A DNA stretch of 64,000 nucleotides from Heterocephalus glaber. Its lineage: Eukaryota > Chordata > Mammalia > Rodentia > Bathyergidae. Positions 11,250-22,620 of this stretch are shown piece after piece. Both the position numbers and the translations under genes were made by a program. Under the pieces are notes generated by a model. It had not been told where the DNA came from. It made no database searches and was given only the letters and a program-made list of their open reading frames with translations. Positions within the stretch are counted from its first letter, which is position 1; the number at the start of each line of letters is the position of its first letter. The DNA is taken from positions 8,235,318 through 8,299,317 of the forward strand of contig NW_004624743.1 in assembly GCF_000247695.1 (NCBI RefSeq). Direction: 5' to 3'.

Positions 11250-11304
11250 GGGCCAGGGATTTAGCTCAGGTCCTGAGTTCAATTCCCTGTACCAAAAAAA
11301 AAAA
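11250..11304 (+). mobile_element. ID SINE with internal deletion
   Basis: The head GGGCCAGGGATTTAGCTCAG is joined directly to GTCCTGAGTTCAATTCCC, then GTACC and an A tail. The middle of the tRNA-like body (about 25 bases between box A and box B) is missing. ATTCTTG occurs on both sides (about 11243-11249 and 11304-11310) as a target duplication, so the deleted copy probably inserted in this form or lost the segment afterwards. Confidence 0.75.
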
Positions 11305-12479
11305 TTCTTGAAAGGTTAATTTTGGAGTAAGACCTGGGTAGGCACCAACATACGTAATCGCTCCAGTTTATAAAGAGAGGGGTACCACCCCCTTCTCCTT
11401 CCTTTCCCCTTCACTTATCTGAGCACAGCTGAGCAGTATCTACCTATGCTCCCATTTGCACTCAGCCCATCCGTCCGTCCTTGGACCACACCCAGTGGAA
11501 GGAAAGTGTGTGCTTAGAATCTCTCTCTGACTATGGCATCTGGCCTCCCATGCTGCTGTTCAGTTCTCAACTGGAGTCTGTTTGGTTCACTGGACTTAGG
11601 AGGTTATAACTCTGAGCTAACTCCCAGGGACCAGTGCAACTCCATAGGTACAGAAAATTTCCCTTTCTCTATACCCAGGGCCAGGCTTCTGTGAGCTCTC
11701 CTTGGGCCCTTTAATGGCGTTTCTATGTCCTCTTTTCATTCTCTGGTGATTAAAAAATAGGGTACAATCTGATCATGATTACTATCCATCTGTTCCTGAG
11801 GATTTGGGATAGTTGCTCCTGGCTCTGTCTGCTTTCATATCTTATTGCTTAGAGTGACTCACATGACTTTGCAGCTCTTTCTGCTCTTTGAATACTGTGC
11901 CTATCTACCTCACTGACCCTTGAGTAATGGCTATGCAGACTGTCAGCTTAATATTTGTGACACACTGGCTGGTTTTGCTAAGCATCCAGATGCCACACAG
12001 CCACCACAGGGATAAGACCTCACACAAAGTGAGTCTTGCCGAGCTCTGAAGTGACATCTCCCTGCCTGCACCAGAGCAAGAGGCTCTCTTTCTCACACTT
12101 ATTGCTTGGCTCTTCTGAGCTCTAAACCCCTTTCCATTTTGTATCTTAGAGTAAGAAAGTCATTGAAATATGTAGCTCAACCAAGGCAGTGGAGAGGGAG
12201 TAGGGTAAATCTGGACCAGAAAACCAAGTCACTTCCCCTACTGCAGCAGCCAGACTCATTTTATGCTCTTGACATTTTCTTCCAGTCAGAGAAAAAAGGA
12301 GGCATACGAAATTGTAGGCCCCACTAGCAGATCAGAGTGGGGTAGAAGATTCTACTGAATCAGGAGAGCTATTCTTGTTTTTCTGAACTTTGGAGAAGCA
12401 TGTACTTTGTAGCTCATTACATAAAGTTTTACATCAGTAACATTAAAATATCAGCATATGTTGCAGAATGCCATTGTCC
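11305..12479. other. Unassigned
   Basis: Mixed composition with a pyrimidine-rich patch near 11390-11430. No feature recognised. Open frames on both strands around 11905-12327 are short and without motifs. Confidence 0.35.
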
Positions 12480-12494
12480 CTTTATAACATAATT

Positions 12495-12575
12495 TTTTTT
12501 TTAGTATCGGGAATCGAACTTGGGTCCTTGTGCTTGCGCAGCAGGTGGCGAAACCACTGAGCAAAATCCCCGGCC
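12495..12575 (-). mobile_element. ID SINE, antisense, young
   Basis: Poly(T), then the complement of the GGTACC-like end, box B and box A regions, ending CCCCGGCC. A 15-bp direct repeat CTTTATAACATAATT flanks it exactly (12480-12494 and 12576-12590), the target-site duplication of L1-mediated insertion. The perfect duplication indicates a recent event. Confidence 0.9.
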
Positions 12576-12689
12576 CTTTATAACATAATTAAAAAAAAAA
12601 CTATTCTTCATAATGTCTTTAGATGGTTGTTGTTCAATACAAATGTAAATATAATTTTAAGTTTTCTAGGTTACACAATAAAAAGTAAA

Positions 12690-12950
12690 AGGATGAGAAA
12701 ATAATAATAATATTTGTATTCCACTGGACAAACTAACAATCTTATATTAATAGAAAACCAATATGAAAGCTATGGAAATATCTTGCCTTCATTTTGCCAG
12801 TCTCGGAAGTCTAGCGTGGAGTTCACACTTGCAGCACATCTCTGTGTGCTGCTCACATTTCCAGTGCACAGCAGGCACATGTACCAAGGGTTACCGTGTT
12901 GCACACTGTAGCACAGACCGCGGCAGCTGACATGGAAGGGAAGAGCAACT
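12690..12950 (+). mobile_element. hAT-Charlie-type non-autonomous DNA transposon
   Basis: The second half matches the long form of the group with CAGTGCTGTCCAATAG ends: a GAAGTCTAGCGTGGAGTTCACACTTGCAG stretch for the ancestral GAAATCTGGTGTGTATTTTACACTTACAG, then CACATTTCCAGTGC. It ends near a degenerate terminal sequence (GTGTTGCACACTGTAGCAC). Opposite orientation to the copy at 22288-22620. Confidence 0.65.
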
Positions 12951-13721
12951 CTTGGTAGTTTCAATATCCTTGCATCTTTCAATCATGATGTCCCTCTGCT
13001 ACAACTGCTACCAGGAAACTTGAAAGGATAATTTCTCACTATTCTTTGTATTATTTGACCATTAATTCAGAAATTATCATTTTATGTCACCAAAATTAAT
13101 TTGATGAAAAGAACAAATAGATCAAGGTTTTTACTGTATATCCTGGCCAAGCGAGCACATAGATCAAGTCTTTAAGAAATTTTTTCTGAAACTTTTGGAT
13201 CCTTATTATTAGGGAATGTACTAATTCATGTCACTCTCATACCATTTGCTTCCTTCAGATTTCCACGAGTTCACCGACTTTCTCTCCTGTGACTCTAATG
13301 GGAATTATTTTGTGATTTTTGGTGATATTCATGACTTTCTGCTTGAGGCAGAGTTACTTAATTTCTTCATTATTTCCTTTTTGAGAAGTGAGACTCCTTT
13401 GACACCTGCGTGTGGAGTTGTGGTCAGTAATGGTTGTTGAATGAGCTTGTGTATATTTTCTCTTATGATGCAAGGTCTGAACAGCAGAGACATGGTTTTG
13501 ATTCTTTTGTTATATTTTAAATTGCTAATATAATGTGGGTTGTTCAGTTGGTGCTTAATGAACTCTTGCTGAGTAGATCCAGAGCTTATAGTTGTCCTTC
13601 TCAGTCTTAGCCCAAAACTATATTCATCAATAAGTCACATAGTTGAAAAAAATCATTTTCATTTACAGGAACAAATACAAACAAACATATTTACCAACCT
13701 ACCGTCCTGATTCTTATATGG
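12951..13721. other. Unassigned
   Basis: AT-rich, nothing recognised. A plus-strand frame at 13228-13440 is open for 70 codons without motifs. Confidence 0.35.
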
Positions 13722-14215
13722 TGTGGTGGACTAATTAATGGTCAACTTAAATGGGAACTCCCAGCTCAACTGAGTCAGCGTGGTTTAGGGTGTGGACGAC
13801 CCACAAGAGGGCTGTGGCTGGAATGGCATAAAAGGAGAATGGGAGGAGAAGATTGCATGCCGCTGATTTTCCTGAAGAAGTTGCTTTTTGGTGATTTTTC
13901 TTCAGAGGGGCTTTGGCTGCTGTCTTCCTTTGGGAGAGCTTCAATCCTCGTCTTCATCTTGTACCTCATCTCCTGACTCCAGGGCAGATCTCTCAGCCTT
14001 CCTGTACAAGTCCTTCACCCCGCCAGCACAGAATTTCTAGCTTCCACAAGTTGCCCTTGGGCCTTCCCAGTGCAGATCCTTGGTAGGGACCTGCAGGGGG
14101 TGATTTGGTGGGTTCCAAGCTCTTGATTGGATCCTTCAGGTCTCCAGTGCGCAGACAGATGTTTGGACTCTTCTCCATCTGACTCTAGTAAGCGTTGACC
14201 AGTACACATGGCCTT
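13722..14215 (+). mobile_element. ERVL LTR, MLT2 type
   Basis: Starts TGTGGTGGACTAATTAATGGTCAACTTAAATGG, a mutated form of the MLT2 start (TGTGATGGTTAATTTTATGTGTCAACTTGACTGG). It continues with a GGCTGGAATGGCATAAAAGGAG stretch and a CT-rich segment with repeated CTGACTCCAG/TCTCCAG units, as in MLT2 LTRs. The terminal GAGAACCCTGACTAATACA is not clear, so the right edge is approximate. Probably a solo LTR. Confidence 0.6.
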
Positions 14216-16917
14216 GTGAAAAAAGAGATGAAGAGAATGCTGCTACCTGTAGTTAAATAAACAAGAACACATAGCAGGTAATTATTGCCAGAATAAAAAG
14301 AAAAAGGACCACTATTGTGAGTCCTGAGACCCATAATGACAGAATCTAGTTCACGGATATCTGAATCACTAAACACCTATGACCATTAAGACATTGTATT
14401 GGGCCCAGGGGATAATAAAAGATAAGTTTGATTCTCAAGTTGCTCATATATTTTGGAAAGTCAATTCATGCCAAAGACCCCTGTGAAACATTTCTAAGCT
14501 TAGAAAAAGCTACTAAGAGGAAAAAGGTTCAGTGGAATCTAATTGATATGTGTTTTCCTTCTATGATGCTGGCTAGTGAGTATTTTTAGAATAAATTTGT
14601 GTAGATAGCAGCTTGCTTTTTAAAGAAGGTATATTATTTGGCATTTATTACATTTTATTTATTTCCTTGATTGATTAATTGCAGTTAAATTACCTTAGCA
14701 TGCAAGAACAGATTTTACAGATTTTGACATATGATTAAACAACATAAAGCATAACTAATGTGGCTTTAGTGATGTGCTATGTATCAAAGCATAAAATTTA
14801 AACACAAACTTCATCAGGAATTTTTGTAGTTCCGGTGAATTAGAAAGATTCACATATTAGAACTACCACATCTCCTGCAACAGGGAGGGGTAGGGATTTT
14901 TTTAATCGAGATTATTATGGAAGAGTGTCCTGACATAACTGATTGACTGCAGTGATGTGCCTTGAAAGTTCAAATTCAAGGTGTTCACTTATTTCAGTCA
15001 GCTTATTCTGAATGTTTAAATAAGAAATACTATTTCTGGGTATTCTGAATAACTCGTTGTACATTTATTCCTAATAGTGAGCATTTGGACTAATGATGGA
15101 TTACTAATGAGCATGTAAATGTACCACCTGATTACATTAATATATGATCTTCCATGACGAGGTCTGAAATGAACATTTCTAATATGTATTGCTTTCCCCA
15201 AATGACACTGTGGTGTATACTGAGCAGGACTGAGACAAGGGTGTTTTTCTTAAGAGCCACTGATTTAGTCAATTATCAAAAATCACATTATAATAAATGC
15301 TGTTCTAAGAATTTTGATTAACCTTTAAATAAATGTTACTTTGGAAAAAAATCTGCCAAATCTGTTAATGATAAATTGTGAAGTGGTAGTAATTGCAAAT
15401 ATGGCTTTACAGATAATATAGTTAATTGATACCACCCTCTCAAACATATATAGCACATCAGCTGCTATGAACCTGAGTGCTAGCAGTGGTGCCTATGGCA
15501 TTTTTGATGCATCAGAGATGACATGAGTAAAGTGGAAACTCAGAGTGCTCACCAGGGTCATTCTATCATGGACATCTGATGCCCATGGTCCTGTAAATTT
15601 TTAATGACACATAGTCACTACACACCTTTCAGCCTTCTGGACAGGTAAGTGTACATTGATCTGCCCTAATTAGCCTTGCAGAGTACTTCAGCCTTCCCTG
15701 CAGGAACACTATTATTTAATAAACGGGAGCTGTTTTTTTCACAAGCTCAGCACTTGCTCCTTGGATGGCTGTATTGTTTTCTTCTACTTTTTTTAATACT
15801 CAGGTCTCATGTCTTATGCTCATCTTTGTCTTTATCTGACAATGTAGTATTAATGCAGCTGCATAAAAAGTAAGCAAAATAAGGAAGGGGTCTGATTACG
15901 AAAGTTCCTTGCTATTTTAAGAAGTCCATAGGGCACATATCCATTTTTTCCCTAATGTATAGGGTGCTGACTGCATACTCTTGCTCGGAAAGACATTAGG
16001 GATGTACAGGCAATTCTGTTGAGGTGTGCAGTGGGATGCTTTTATGTTTGGCAAGAAAGGTGGCTTTGGAATACTTGATTTGCAAAAAGAGATAGCCAAA
16101 ACAGTTAGCGATTGCTTGAGGCTGCAACACTTATGTGGGAGCATCTACTTTTATTGAGAGTTTAGTTTTCATTTGTGTTTGGGGTCTAGAACAAAGGATC
16201 TGTAGTTTGCTCCCCTTTGGAATGAATCAAGCATTGTTTATAATTTGCTGATGGGATCTGGAGAGTGAAACATTTTTAATATAAATGATTGTTATAACTG
16301 TGAAGGTGCTTAATTCCAAGTGTGACAGAGAAGAGATAGTGTTAAATTCTATCCCACCAATAAAGTCCACAGCCAGAACAACCTAGAGGCCCGATGCATT
16401 TGCTCGCGGGAAAACGGAACAAAAGTAGGTCCCTATGATGTTGCTGCGCCGGCCATGGCTGACGATGTCTGGACTTGCTCTGGCACATGGGGAAATAAAA
16501 CACCTCTTTCTGCTACTTTGCAGCCACAGAGTTGGCTCTTAGCTCCACAGATGTCCACTTGCCTGCTTGTTGATACCTGAAGTTGCGTAATGAGAGCAGA
16601 TTTTGAAACTGGGGTGGGTAGAGAAAGCTGAGAACTCTGGGTCACAACAGAGAGGGAGGACTCGGCCTGTGGGGATGGGAGGATGAGGAGAGGAAGGGAA
16701 GACAGGGAAGACACTGGAGGAGGAGGCTGGACAGCAGGAGATGAAATCTACTTTATCTACAATATAGAAAAACCTCTGAAAAGGTCAGACTTTGTGTATA
16801 TAGCTTTAAAACTGCTTTCAAAAGTCCTGCTTGAAAAAACTGTGTTTTAAATTTTATTTTGGTGTAACATTTATAATTTCACTGTTACCAGGTATTTTCT
16901 TTGAATTTCCAGGTTTC
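14216..16917. other. Unassigned
   Basis: About 2.7 kb of mainly AT-rich sequence. No confident repeat recognised. A purine-rich, slightly GC-richer stretch at 16600-16735 produces a 93-codon minus-strand frame by composition alone. Confidence 0.35.
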
Positions 16918-16990
16918 TGTATTCATGAAGCATTTCTTGAGCAACTGTCATGTGCTAAATAGTGTGTTAGATGCTGGAGAAAAGCGATTT
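16918..16990 (-). mobile_element. LINE-2 3' end fragment
   Basis: The sequence GAAGCATTTCTTGAGCAACTGTCATGTGCTAAATAGTGTGTTAGATGCTGG is a mutated complement of the L2 3' end (ancestral form TATTTATTGAGCACCTACTATGTGCCAGGCACTGTGCTAGGC). Mammal-wide fossil. Confidence 0.7.
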
Positions 16991-17029
16991 GCTTTCCATC
17001 CATAATGTTTTATTAGTCACTATACTGTT

Positions 17030-17330
17030 CCTGCAGAGAACAGAAAACACAAATCTAAACGACTTTACATAAAAGCAGCTTTGTTAGTTCACTCTACTGA
17101 AATTTAGGGTCAATTTAATCCAGTTCTTTCAGCGTAGTTTTCCTTTCATTGCTTGTTCTCTTGTGGATCAGCTTTCTCAGTGGTCGGAGTGATGGTGACT
17201 GTTAAAAGAAGTGGGACATTTTCAGAGGCTTTCTAGGAGAACTGGAAAAATTTTCCCAGAAGTTTAAGAAAGCTCCTCCTCAGATTTATTACTGGAAGAG
17301 ATTATATAGGTGATTGTAAGACTCTCACCA
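17030..17330. repeat. Possible ancient interspersed repeat, family uncertain
   Basis: A phrase like AGAACAGAAAACACAAATCTAAACGACTTTACATAAAAGCAG resembles the start of an old mammalian repeat that reads CAGAAACCCAACTCAAACTGGCTTAAG. A shorter relative may occur near 41850-41890 (AAGCAGCAGAAAACCCAATTCAAATGG). I cannot assign the family. Confidence 0.35.
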
Positions 17331-17384
17331 CACTTCGCTGTTACTCATTCTGTTACTTATTCATTCCCTGTGGGTTCTGCAAGG

Positions 17385-17440
17385 GTCCATGTTTAATTCT
17401 CCTCTCTATTCAGAGAATCTGGAACATAGTGAATGGTTAA
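17385..17440 (+). mobile_element. LINE-2 3' end fragment, sense
   Basis: GAATCTGGAACATAGTGAATGGTTAATAAATGCTCATTAAAT resembles the L2 terminus (GTGCCTGGCACATAGTAGGTGCTCAATAAATATTTGTTGAAT). Confidence 0.55.
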
Positions 17441-18167
17441 TAAATGCTCATTAAATATATAAAAGAATTTATTATTTTAATAAACATTATCACTGGGTTT
17501 GGGCATTCATATATTGGTTAAGAATGACATAACTCTCAGGGTCCTGGTTAGATTTTTTTGTAGTCATAAACTGGGGCAGTAAAACTGAGTCTTAGCAATT
17601 CTGAGTTTTTGACTGTGATACAACCAACTATTAAACAGAATTTTCTTAACAGCAATTATGTATTTTCATACCTTGTACAATCCTAAAACAGGAAGAGGCA
17701 TTAAAAGTTACCAAGGCTCTTAATTCATTGGATAAATAAGTCATTATATTTTAGAGTACTGTTCCTTTGTTCACTCTATTCTTCAAAAAATTAACCCAGT
17801 CTGCATAGTTGTAGATCAGGTGACTTTCTGATGGTGGTTTTGGTTTTATGATGTTTGAAATTTTTAATTGAAAATCAAACTGTTTTTTTGAAGTTAGTAA
17901 GAAATTCCCTTTAGGTTTGTTCTGTTCTATGTGATATACTACTCACAGATTCTAAGTATGGGGGACCATGAGTTTTGGGAAAAATTTTTGCTAGATTCTG
18001 CCATTATGTATTTTCCACTTGAAATGTTAGACTGAGTGTCACATATTGAAATTAATTGGTAAAAAGATGTTTTTGGATAGAGTTACATATAATATCTGCC
18101 TGAGAATGAATGCTCATTATTATCGAGGTCAGAATTTACAAAGAGAAAATATAGAAATTATCAAAAG
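17441..18167. other. Unassigned
   Basis: AT-rich, nothing recognised. Confidence 0.35.
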
Positions 18168-18256
18168 AGCTGGGGGATAGCTCAGTGGTAGAGTATGTAC
18201 TTAGCGTGGATAAGGTCCATGGTTCAATTAATTCCCAGCACCAAAAAGAAAAAAAA
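18168..18256 (+). mobile_element. ID SINE, sense, diverged
   Basis: AGCTGGGGGATAGCTCAGTGGTAGAGTATGTACTTAGCGTGGATAAGGTCCATGGTTCAATTAATTCCCAGCACC followed by an A-rich tail. Box A (TAGCTCAGTGG) and box B (GGTTCAATTA) of the internal RNA polymerase III promoter are visible, with mutations. The GTAGAG variant and degraded tail mark it as an older copy. It is not a tRNA gene: the stem pairings are lost and an A tail is present. Confidence 0.85.
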
Positions 18257-19575
18257 TCTCTGTCAACTCCTATCTATTTGAAAGTCTGAAATATTTAACT
18301 TGGAAAAAATAATATAAGAATGGAATAAAACGTAATGATGGCTCATGAGGAAATTCAATCTAAAGTTCTATTTGTGATTTTGGGGTCCTTTTGTGGGAGC
18401 AAAACAGTTGGCTAATGTGCCTTGAAGGCTCACTAGAGCATATCTAGATATTTTCTCATAGTGTGTTGCAAGTCTGTCTTATGTAGTCTTCTGAATGCTT
18501 TGTCAATTTGTTTATCTGTAGAAGTTTGAAATCTCTTAGTGTAATCCTTATAGTGTCAACAGGACAGAACAATTTTATTAAGACTTCACAGCTTATCTAG
18601 CTTACCCACAGTTACAAAAAAAGTTTTAAAAATGGAAATCATCTTTTTATTTATTAAAAAATATTGTTTCACATAAGATACCTATAATATATTTAAGACA
18701 TTTACCCTTGGAAGATATTTTTGAGTGGTTCATGGAGCATCACTTAAATTATAACCTAAGAGTTTTTACTTTCTGGAAGAAATTATGGGGCAAAGTGGAC
18801 ATGACAGTAATAATAAGAATTGCAAAAATGCTGTCCTTTCATTTTTTTGTTTAGTATTATTAATCAAGGAGAGCATTCTCCTTTCTATAAAGAAATGTCA
18901 TATTCCTATAAGTGCTTCACTATCACTAAGAATTAACTTTTAAAAAGATAATTTGTGATTATGTCATTGTGTGTAGGAATGGGAAGATCTTCATAATTAA
19001 CAGACATCGAAAGGAATTTTATGTCTCCATGCATTCTCTCACATGACAGGCAGGAGACGTATTTACCTTATCTAAGGAAACAGACTAGATGAGTGACTTA
19101 AGCCAGTGAAACCATGCTTAGTTGGGACTTCTCCAGCTTTACCACCCAGGAAGGACAAGGAAGCCACCTTCATGGAGAAGCTCCTTTGAGCTTCTGCTAT
19201 TCGGACTAAAATCATCAGACTGCAAAAACAATCCATAGAAACTATCTGGCCCATGCTTCTAACACTGCAAGGGGACGAACTTCCGGAAGTTAAGGGGCTT
19301 CTTGAGAGCCGTGCATGGGAAGGAGCCTGTGAAAGAGGTGGCCTTAGGACTCATGTCTCCTGATTCTTAGACTTTCAAATGTGCTTTGCACAATGTATTA
19401 CTCTAACTCTAAAGTCTCAAGGAAACTTAACCTTATATGAGAAGCAAAAATTTTTATGGATTCATTAAAAAAAGTGTTACACTGGTTTTGCGGGTTTTTT
19501 TTTTTTAAAAAGGTGTAGATTTATTGACTTTAGAAAATCAAGGAGTTAAGCCCTCAAAGTACTAAAATATAATTT
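18257..19575. other. Unassigned
   Basis: AT-rich with a T run near 19498-19507. Nothing recognised. Confidence 0.35.
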
Positions 19576-19600
19576 AACAAACAAACAAACAAACAAACAC
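19576..19600. repeat. (ACAA)n simple repeat
   Basis: Six tandem ACAA units. Confidence 0.9.
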
Positions 19601-19629
19601 TCATTTAGGAAACTTTTCCTGCCTAAGTT

Positions 19630-19760
19630 CACCGGAGGCCCCTGGCTCCCGTCATCCTGAAAGCAGGTTGAGGCTGCTCCGCGGCTGTGTGTGGTGGTTT
19701 TCTCCTCTGAAAGCTCCGGAGATTGGCATTACTCCGCAGTAGTGTCACAGCCTGCAGTCA
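19630..19760. promoter_or_regulatory. Small CpG-enriched patch, possible regulatory element
   Basis: Six or more CpG dinucleotides (including CACCGGAGG, CTCCGCGG, CTCCGGAG and CTCCGCAG) lie within about 110 bases, although the surrounding kilobases have almost none. No TATA box, start codon context or known motif cluster accompanies them. Could be a CpG-rich remnant of an old LTR instead. Confidence 0.25.
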
Positions 19761-21193
19761 TTCAGTGCCTCTTCTTGTGAGGCCAGGATTCCACGCCCAA
19801 GTGCATTTAGTAGGTCAGTACAGTAATTTTAAATGTCTTTCTTTCAATCTTTTGCCATCTTCAATTATACCTTTCCACCCTACTATTTGTGTAATTTTCT
19901 TCTGTCTGAAGTCTCTTTACTGTTGTTCTCTAGTGCACAGCATGAAATTACCCATCAAGCCATATCTTTTCAGCCCAGAAATGCGCAATAGCACGAGTCA
20001 TGGCATTATCGCATGTTGTGCACTTTATTTCCTCACAGTTCATTCAAGTGTGTCACTTTATTTTCCAGGCTTCCTTTTGTCATCGTGGAGATTAACCATT
20101 TTATCCTTCCTAAACTTTAGAAACAATTAGAGTTTCATTATGGTCGGGCTGAGAGTGAATGCTAGCCCAGGACTATATGGAGTATACTTTTCATATTATC
20201 AGTGACAAAATTAAAGCTATGAATCCTGGGTCCTTTGTGAAGGAGAGACTTTAGAGGCTATTATACAGCTGAGTAGCTCTGGCTCTGGACAAGAGAATTA
20301 TTTGAGGCTTTGGCCACCAAGCACATTACAGTAAGAAACCATTTAGTCTGACATTGACTACCTGATTCTCATAGTCCCCGGGGAATTAGAGAACTCCTTG
20401 GCATGCGTGTTCTGTACACAAAATCTTTTCCTCCTCTTAGCCTTGGCTAAATACCAATAGTGTACAGTATACAATGAGATACAATAGACATTGCAAGTGT
20501 GTGTTAGAAAAATCAATTGGTATTGATGCTTTAATCAGCAGGGCTGCAGCTGGTATGTAGACACACCACTGGAAATGGTGATTAAGATCGTATTCAAAAG
20601 CATTTTTGAAAGCCCCCATGATGTTTGAATCACTGCTTAGCTAGATTGCTGTTTTGCTGGATAGTACATAAGTTTGGTAACTAGTGATACTTCTGGATTC
20701 TGCTAGGTTATGGTGTTTTAACAATGTTATATATATTCAATTTATAATTTCTTTTAAATTGTATTCTGTTTAGGTATAGGACAGTAGTCATTGGTAAATA
20801 AATAAAAAATTCAAAGCTCTTTTGCAACAGTCATCTTAGGGCCTGCCAGTGAATAGAAGGTGAATATAAGAGGAAGACCCAGATGAATGCATTCATTAGG
20901 TATTGCAAACATAAATGAATAAAAAAATACAGAGGGAAAGAAAGGGCCGAGAAGGGAAAAAGGCCTGGTAACAATTGAGCTTTGGTTAGAAAATATTTGG
21001 GTCAGTGATTGAAGGGCCAAGGGGAAGAGGAAAGAGAATGGATGGGAGAATAGAAGAAGGGAGAGAAAGGCCATGAGTTTGAAATGACCGGGAGGAAAAA
21101 GGTCAGTAAGAATCATTATATGGCAAAAAAGGTCTTCAGAACTTAAAGAAATGAGACTATAGGATGGGGTAAGCATTCCTATTCATAAGCAAG
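19761..21193. other. Unassigned, with a purine-rich stretch
   Basis: A plus-strand frame at 19723-20130 (135 codons) is open without motifs. A purine-rich stretch at 20930-21100 gives a 121-codon minus-strand frame rich in S, F, L and P. Both are probably non-coding. Confidence 0.35.
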
Positions 21194-21350
21194 TTATTAG
21201 CTAAAAATCCTGTTAGAAAAAATTGAACATGGAAAGAGGCTTGAGCTAGAGAAGTTGCTTGTGTTCATAAAACTATTTTATTATCTAAATTCATGCTTTT
21301 CCAGGAGCACCTTTAGGACGCAGTAATAGTATAGCTGTGGAAAGTTCAAC
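21194..21350 (+). repeat. Unassigned diverged repeat, copy A
   Basis: Aligns by eye with 25099-25260 in the same orientation at roughly 65-70% identity. Shared landmarks are TATTAGCT, GAAAAATT, AAGAGG.TGAGC, CATAAAAC, TTTATT.TCTAA, CTTTAGG, ATATAGC and GAAAGTTCAA. I cannot assign the family. Confidence 0.55.
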
Positions 21351-21655
21351 CATATACATACATGCTTTTCAGTTTTAAGTATTTTTATAAATAAGGAGTA
21401 ATCTGACTGTTTAAAATAAATCTGGGTACAGAGATCTTGCCTTTTAATTTCTGCTTCTCCTTGACATGCAGCTAACCTCTAGTTTAGAAGTATCAAAGCA
21501 GAACCAGAAGATGGGAGGAAAACAAAGCCATAGACTGTGAGAGTCTTTTAGAAATAGTGGCCACAAAATCCCCCACCCTCATACAGGTTATTTTTGGCAT
21601 GGCCATTGTTCATGATACTCTACTGTGTATTACAACATTAAAAGGAACAAATTGG

Positions 21656-21702
21656 TGCAAGGTCCTGAGTTGGATCCCCGGTACCAAAAAAAAAAAAAAA
21701 AG
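21656..21702 (+). mobile_element. 5'-truncated ID SINE
   Basis: Only the box B half is present: GCAAGGTCCTGAGTTGGATCCCCGGTACC plus an A tail of about 15. Near-identical flanks GGAACAAATTG and AGAACAGATTG are a target duplication with one or two changes, so the element was truncated on insertion. Confidence 0.8.
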
Positions 21703-21777
21703 AACAGATTGATCCCATACATGTGAATGACAGTGTCCTCCTTTAGGCTAGCAATGTAAGAATGGATTAGTACAGTA

Positions 21778-21880
21778 GTCCTCCTTTATCTGCAGTTTTA
21801 CCTTTCATGGTTTTAGTTACCTACATCATCTGAAAATATTAAATGGAAAATTACAGAAATAAAGAAAAAAAAAGAAATAG
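21778..21880. mobile_element. TcMar-Tigger-like DNA transposon fragment
   Basis: GTCCTCCTTTATCTGCAGTTTTACCTTTCATGGTTTTAGTTACC then CTGAAAATATTAAATGGAAAATTACAGAAATAAA matches from memory an abundant mammalian DNA transposon (ancestral CCCCTTATCCGCGGTTTTGC, then GAAAATATTAAATGGAAAATTCCAGAAATAAAC). Only the terminal piece remains. Confidence 0.55.
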
Positions 21881-22149
21881 TGGCCACAGAGAAAGTGAGT
21901 GGTACCTGCTTGGGATTTTATGAAGGCCCATTGCTACTGAGAGAAAGAAAAACCCCCACAGCCTCCACAGGTGCTTGGCAGTAGTTTTTAACCCATCAAA
22001 TACATCAAGCCTTCTTCTGTATGGGTTTAACTCGCAGCCACATAATTTTTTAGAGAGAAAATGAAAGAGTCCTGAGGAAAGAAAATGGAAACAGTAACAA
22101 GAATTTTAAGCTGCAGAGAAGTTCCTAATTTTTACACCAGTTTCGAATG

Positions 22150-22287
22150 TATTGTTTTCATCACAAGCTACCCACAGGTCAAATAGGACAGGAATTATTC
22201 TAATCCTCTCACTAATAGACAGGAAAAATGAGACTCAATAGAAGAGAGATGACTTAAAGTCATATAAGCAAGTAGCAAAGTAGCTTC
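22150..22287 (+). mobile_element. MIR SINE, sense
   Basis: The core ATTCTAATCCTCTCACTAATAGACAGGAAAAATGAGACTCAATAGAAGAGAGATGACTTAAAGTCATATAAGCAAGTAGCAAAGTAG follows the MIR order (CCCATTTTACAGATGAGGAAACTGAGGC, then TTAAGTAACTTGCCCAAGGTCACACAGCTAGTAAGTGGCAGAG). Mammal-wide fossil. Confidence 0.75.
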
Positions 22288-22620
22288 TAGAATGCAACTG
22301 TTCAGTATGGTAGCCACACGGGGTATGGAGCATTTGAAATGTACCTAGAGCTATTGTCCATGTGCTGTATGTGTAAAAAACACAGCAGACTGAAAGATTT
22401 ACAACATAGGAAAGTGAAATATCTTATTACTAATTTTTAATACTGATTATATTCCTTTAAGGATCTATTGGGTTAAATAAAATATATTATTGAAATTAAT
22501 TTCATCTGCTTCTATTTACTTTCTAATATAGCTTTGAGAAAATTTAAAATTATTTTTGTGGCTTGCATTTATAGCTTGCATTATATTTCTGTTGCAATTC
22601 TGTGCCACAGTAATTTTTCA
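22288..22620 (-). mobile_element. hAT-Charlie-type DNA transposon, near full length
   Basis: Starts CAACTGTTCAGTATGGTAGCCAC, the terminal inverted repeat of the CAGTGCTGTCCAATATGGTAGCCAC group, then GGAGCATTTGAAATG and GTCCATGTGCTGTATGTGTAAAAAACACAGCAGACTGAAAG. It continues through TATTGGGTTAAATAAAATATATTATTGAAATTAATTTCA to a degraded far end. It abuts the MIR on its left. Confidence 0.7.

Noticed and set aside
18168..18256. Possible tRNA gene
   Set aside because: Internal promoter boxes are present but the cloverleaf is not intact, and an A-rich tail identifies an ID SINE.
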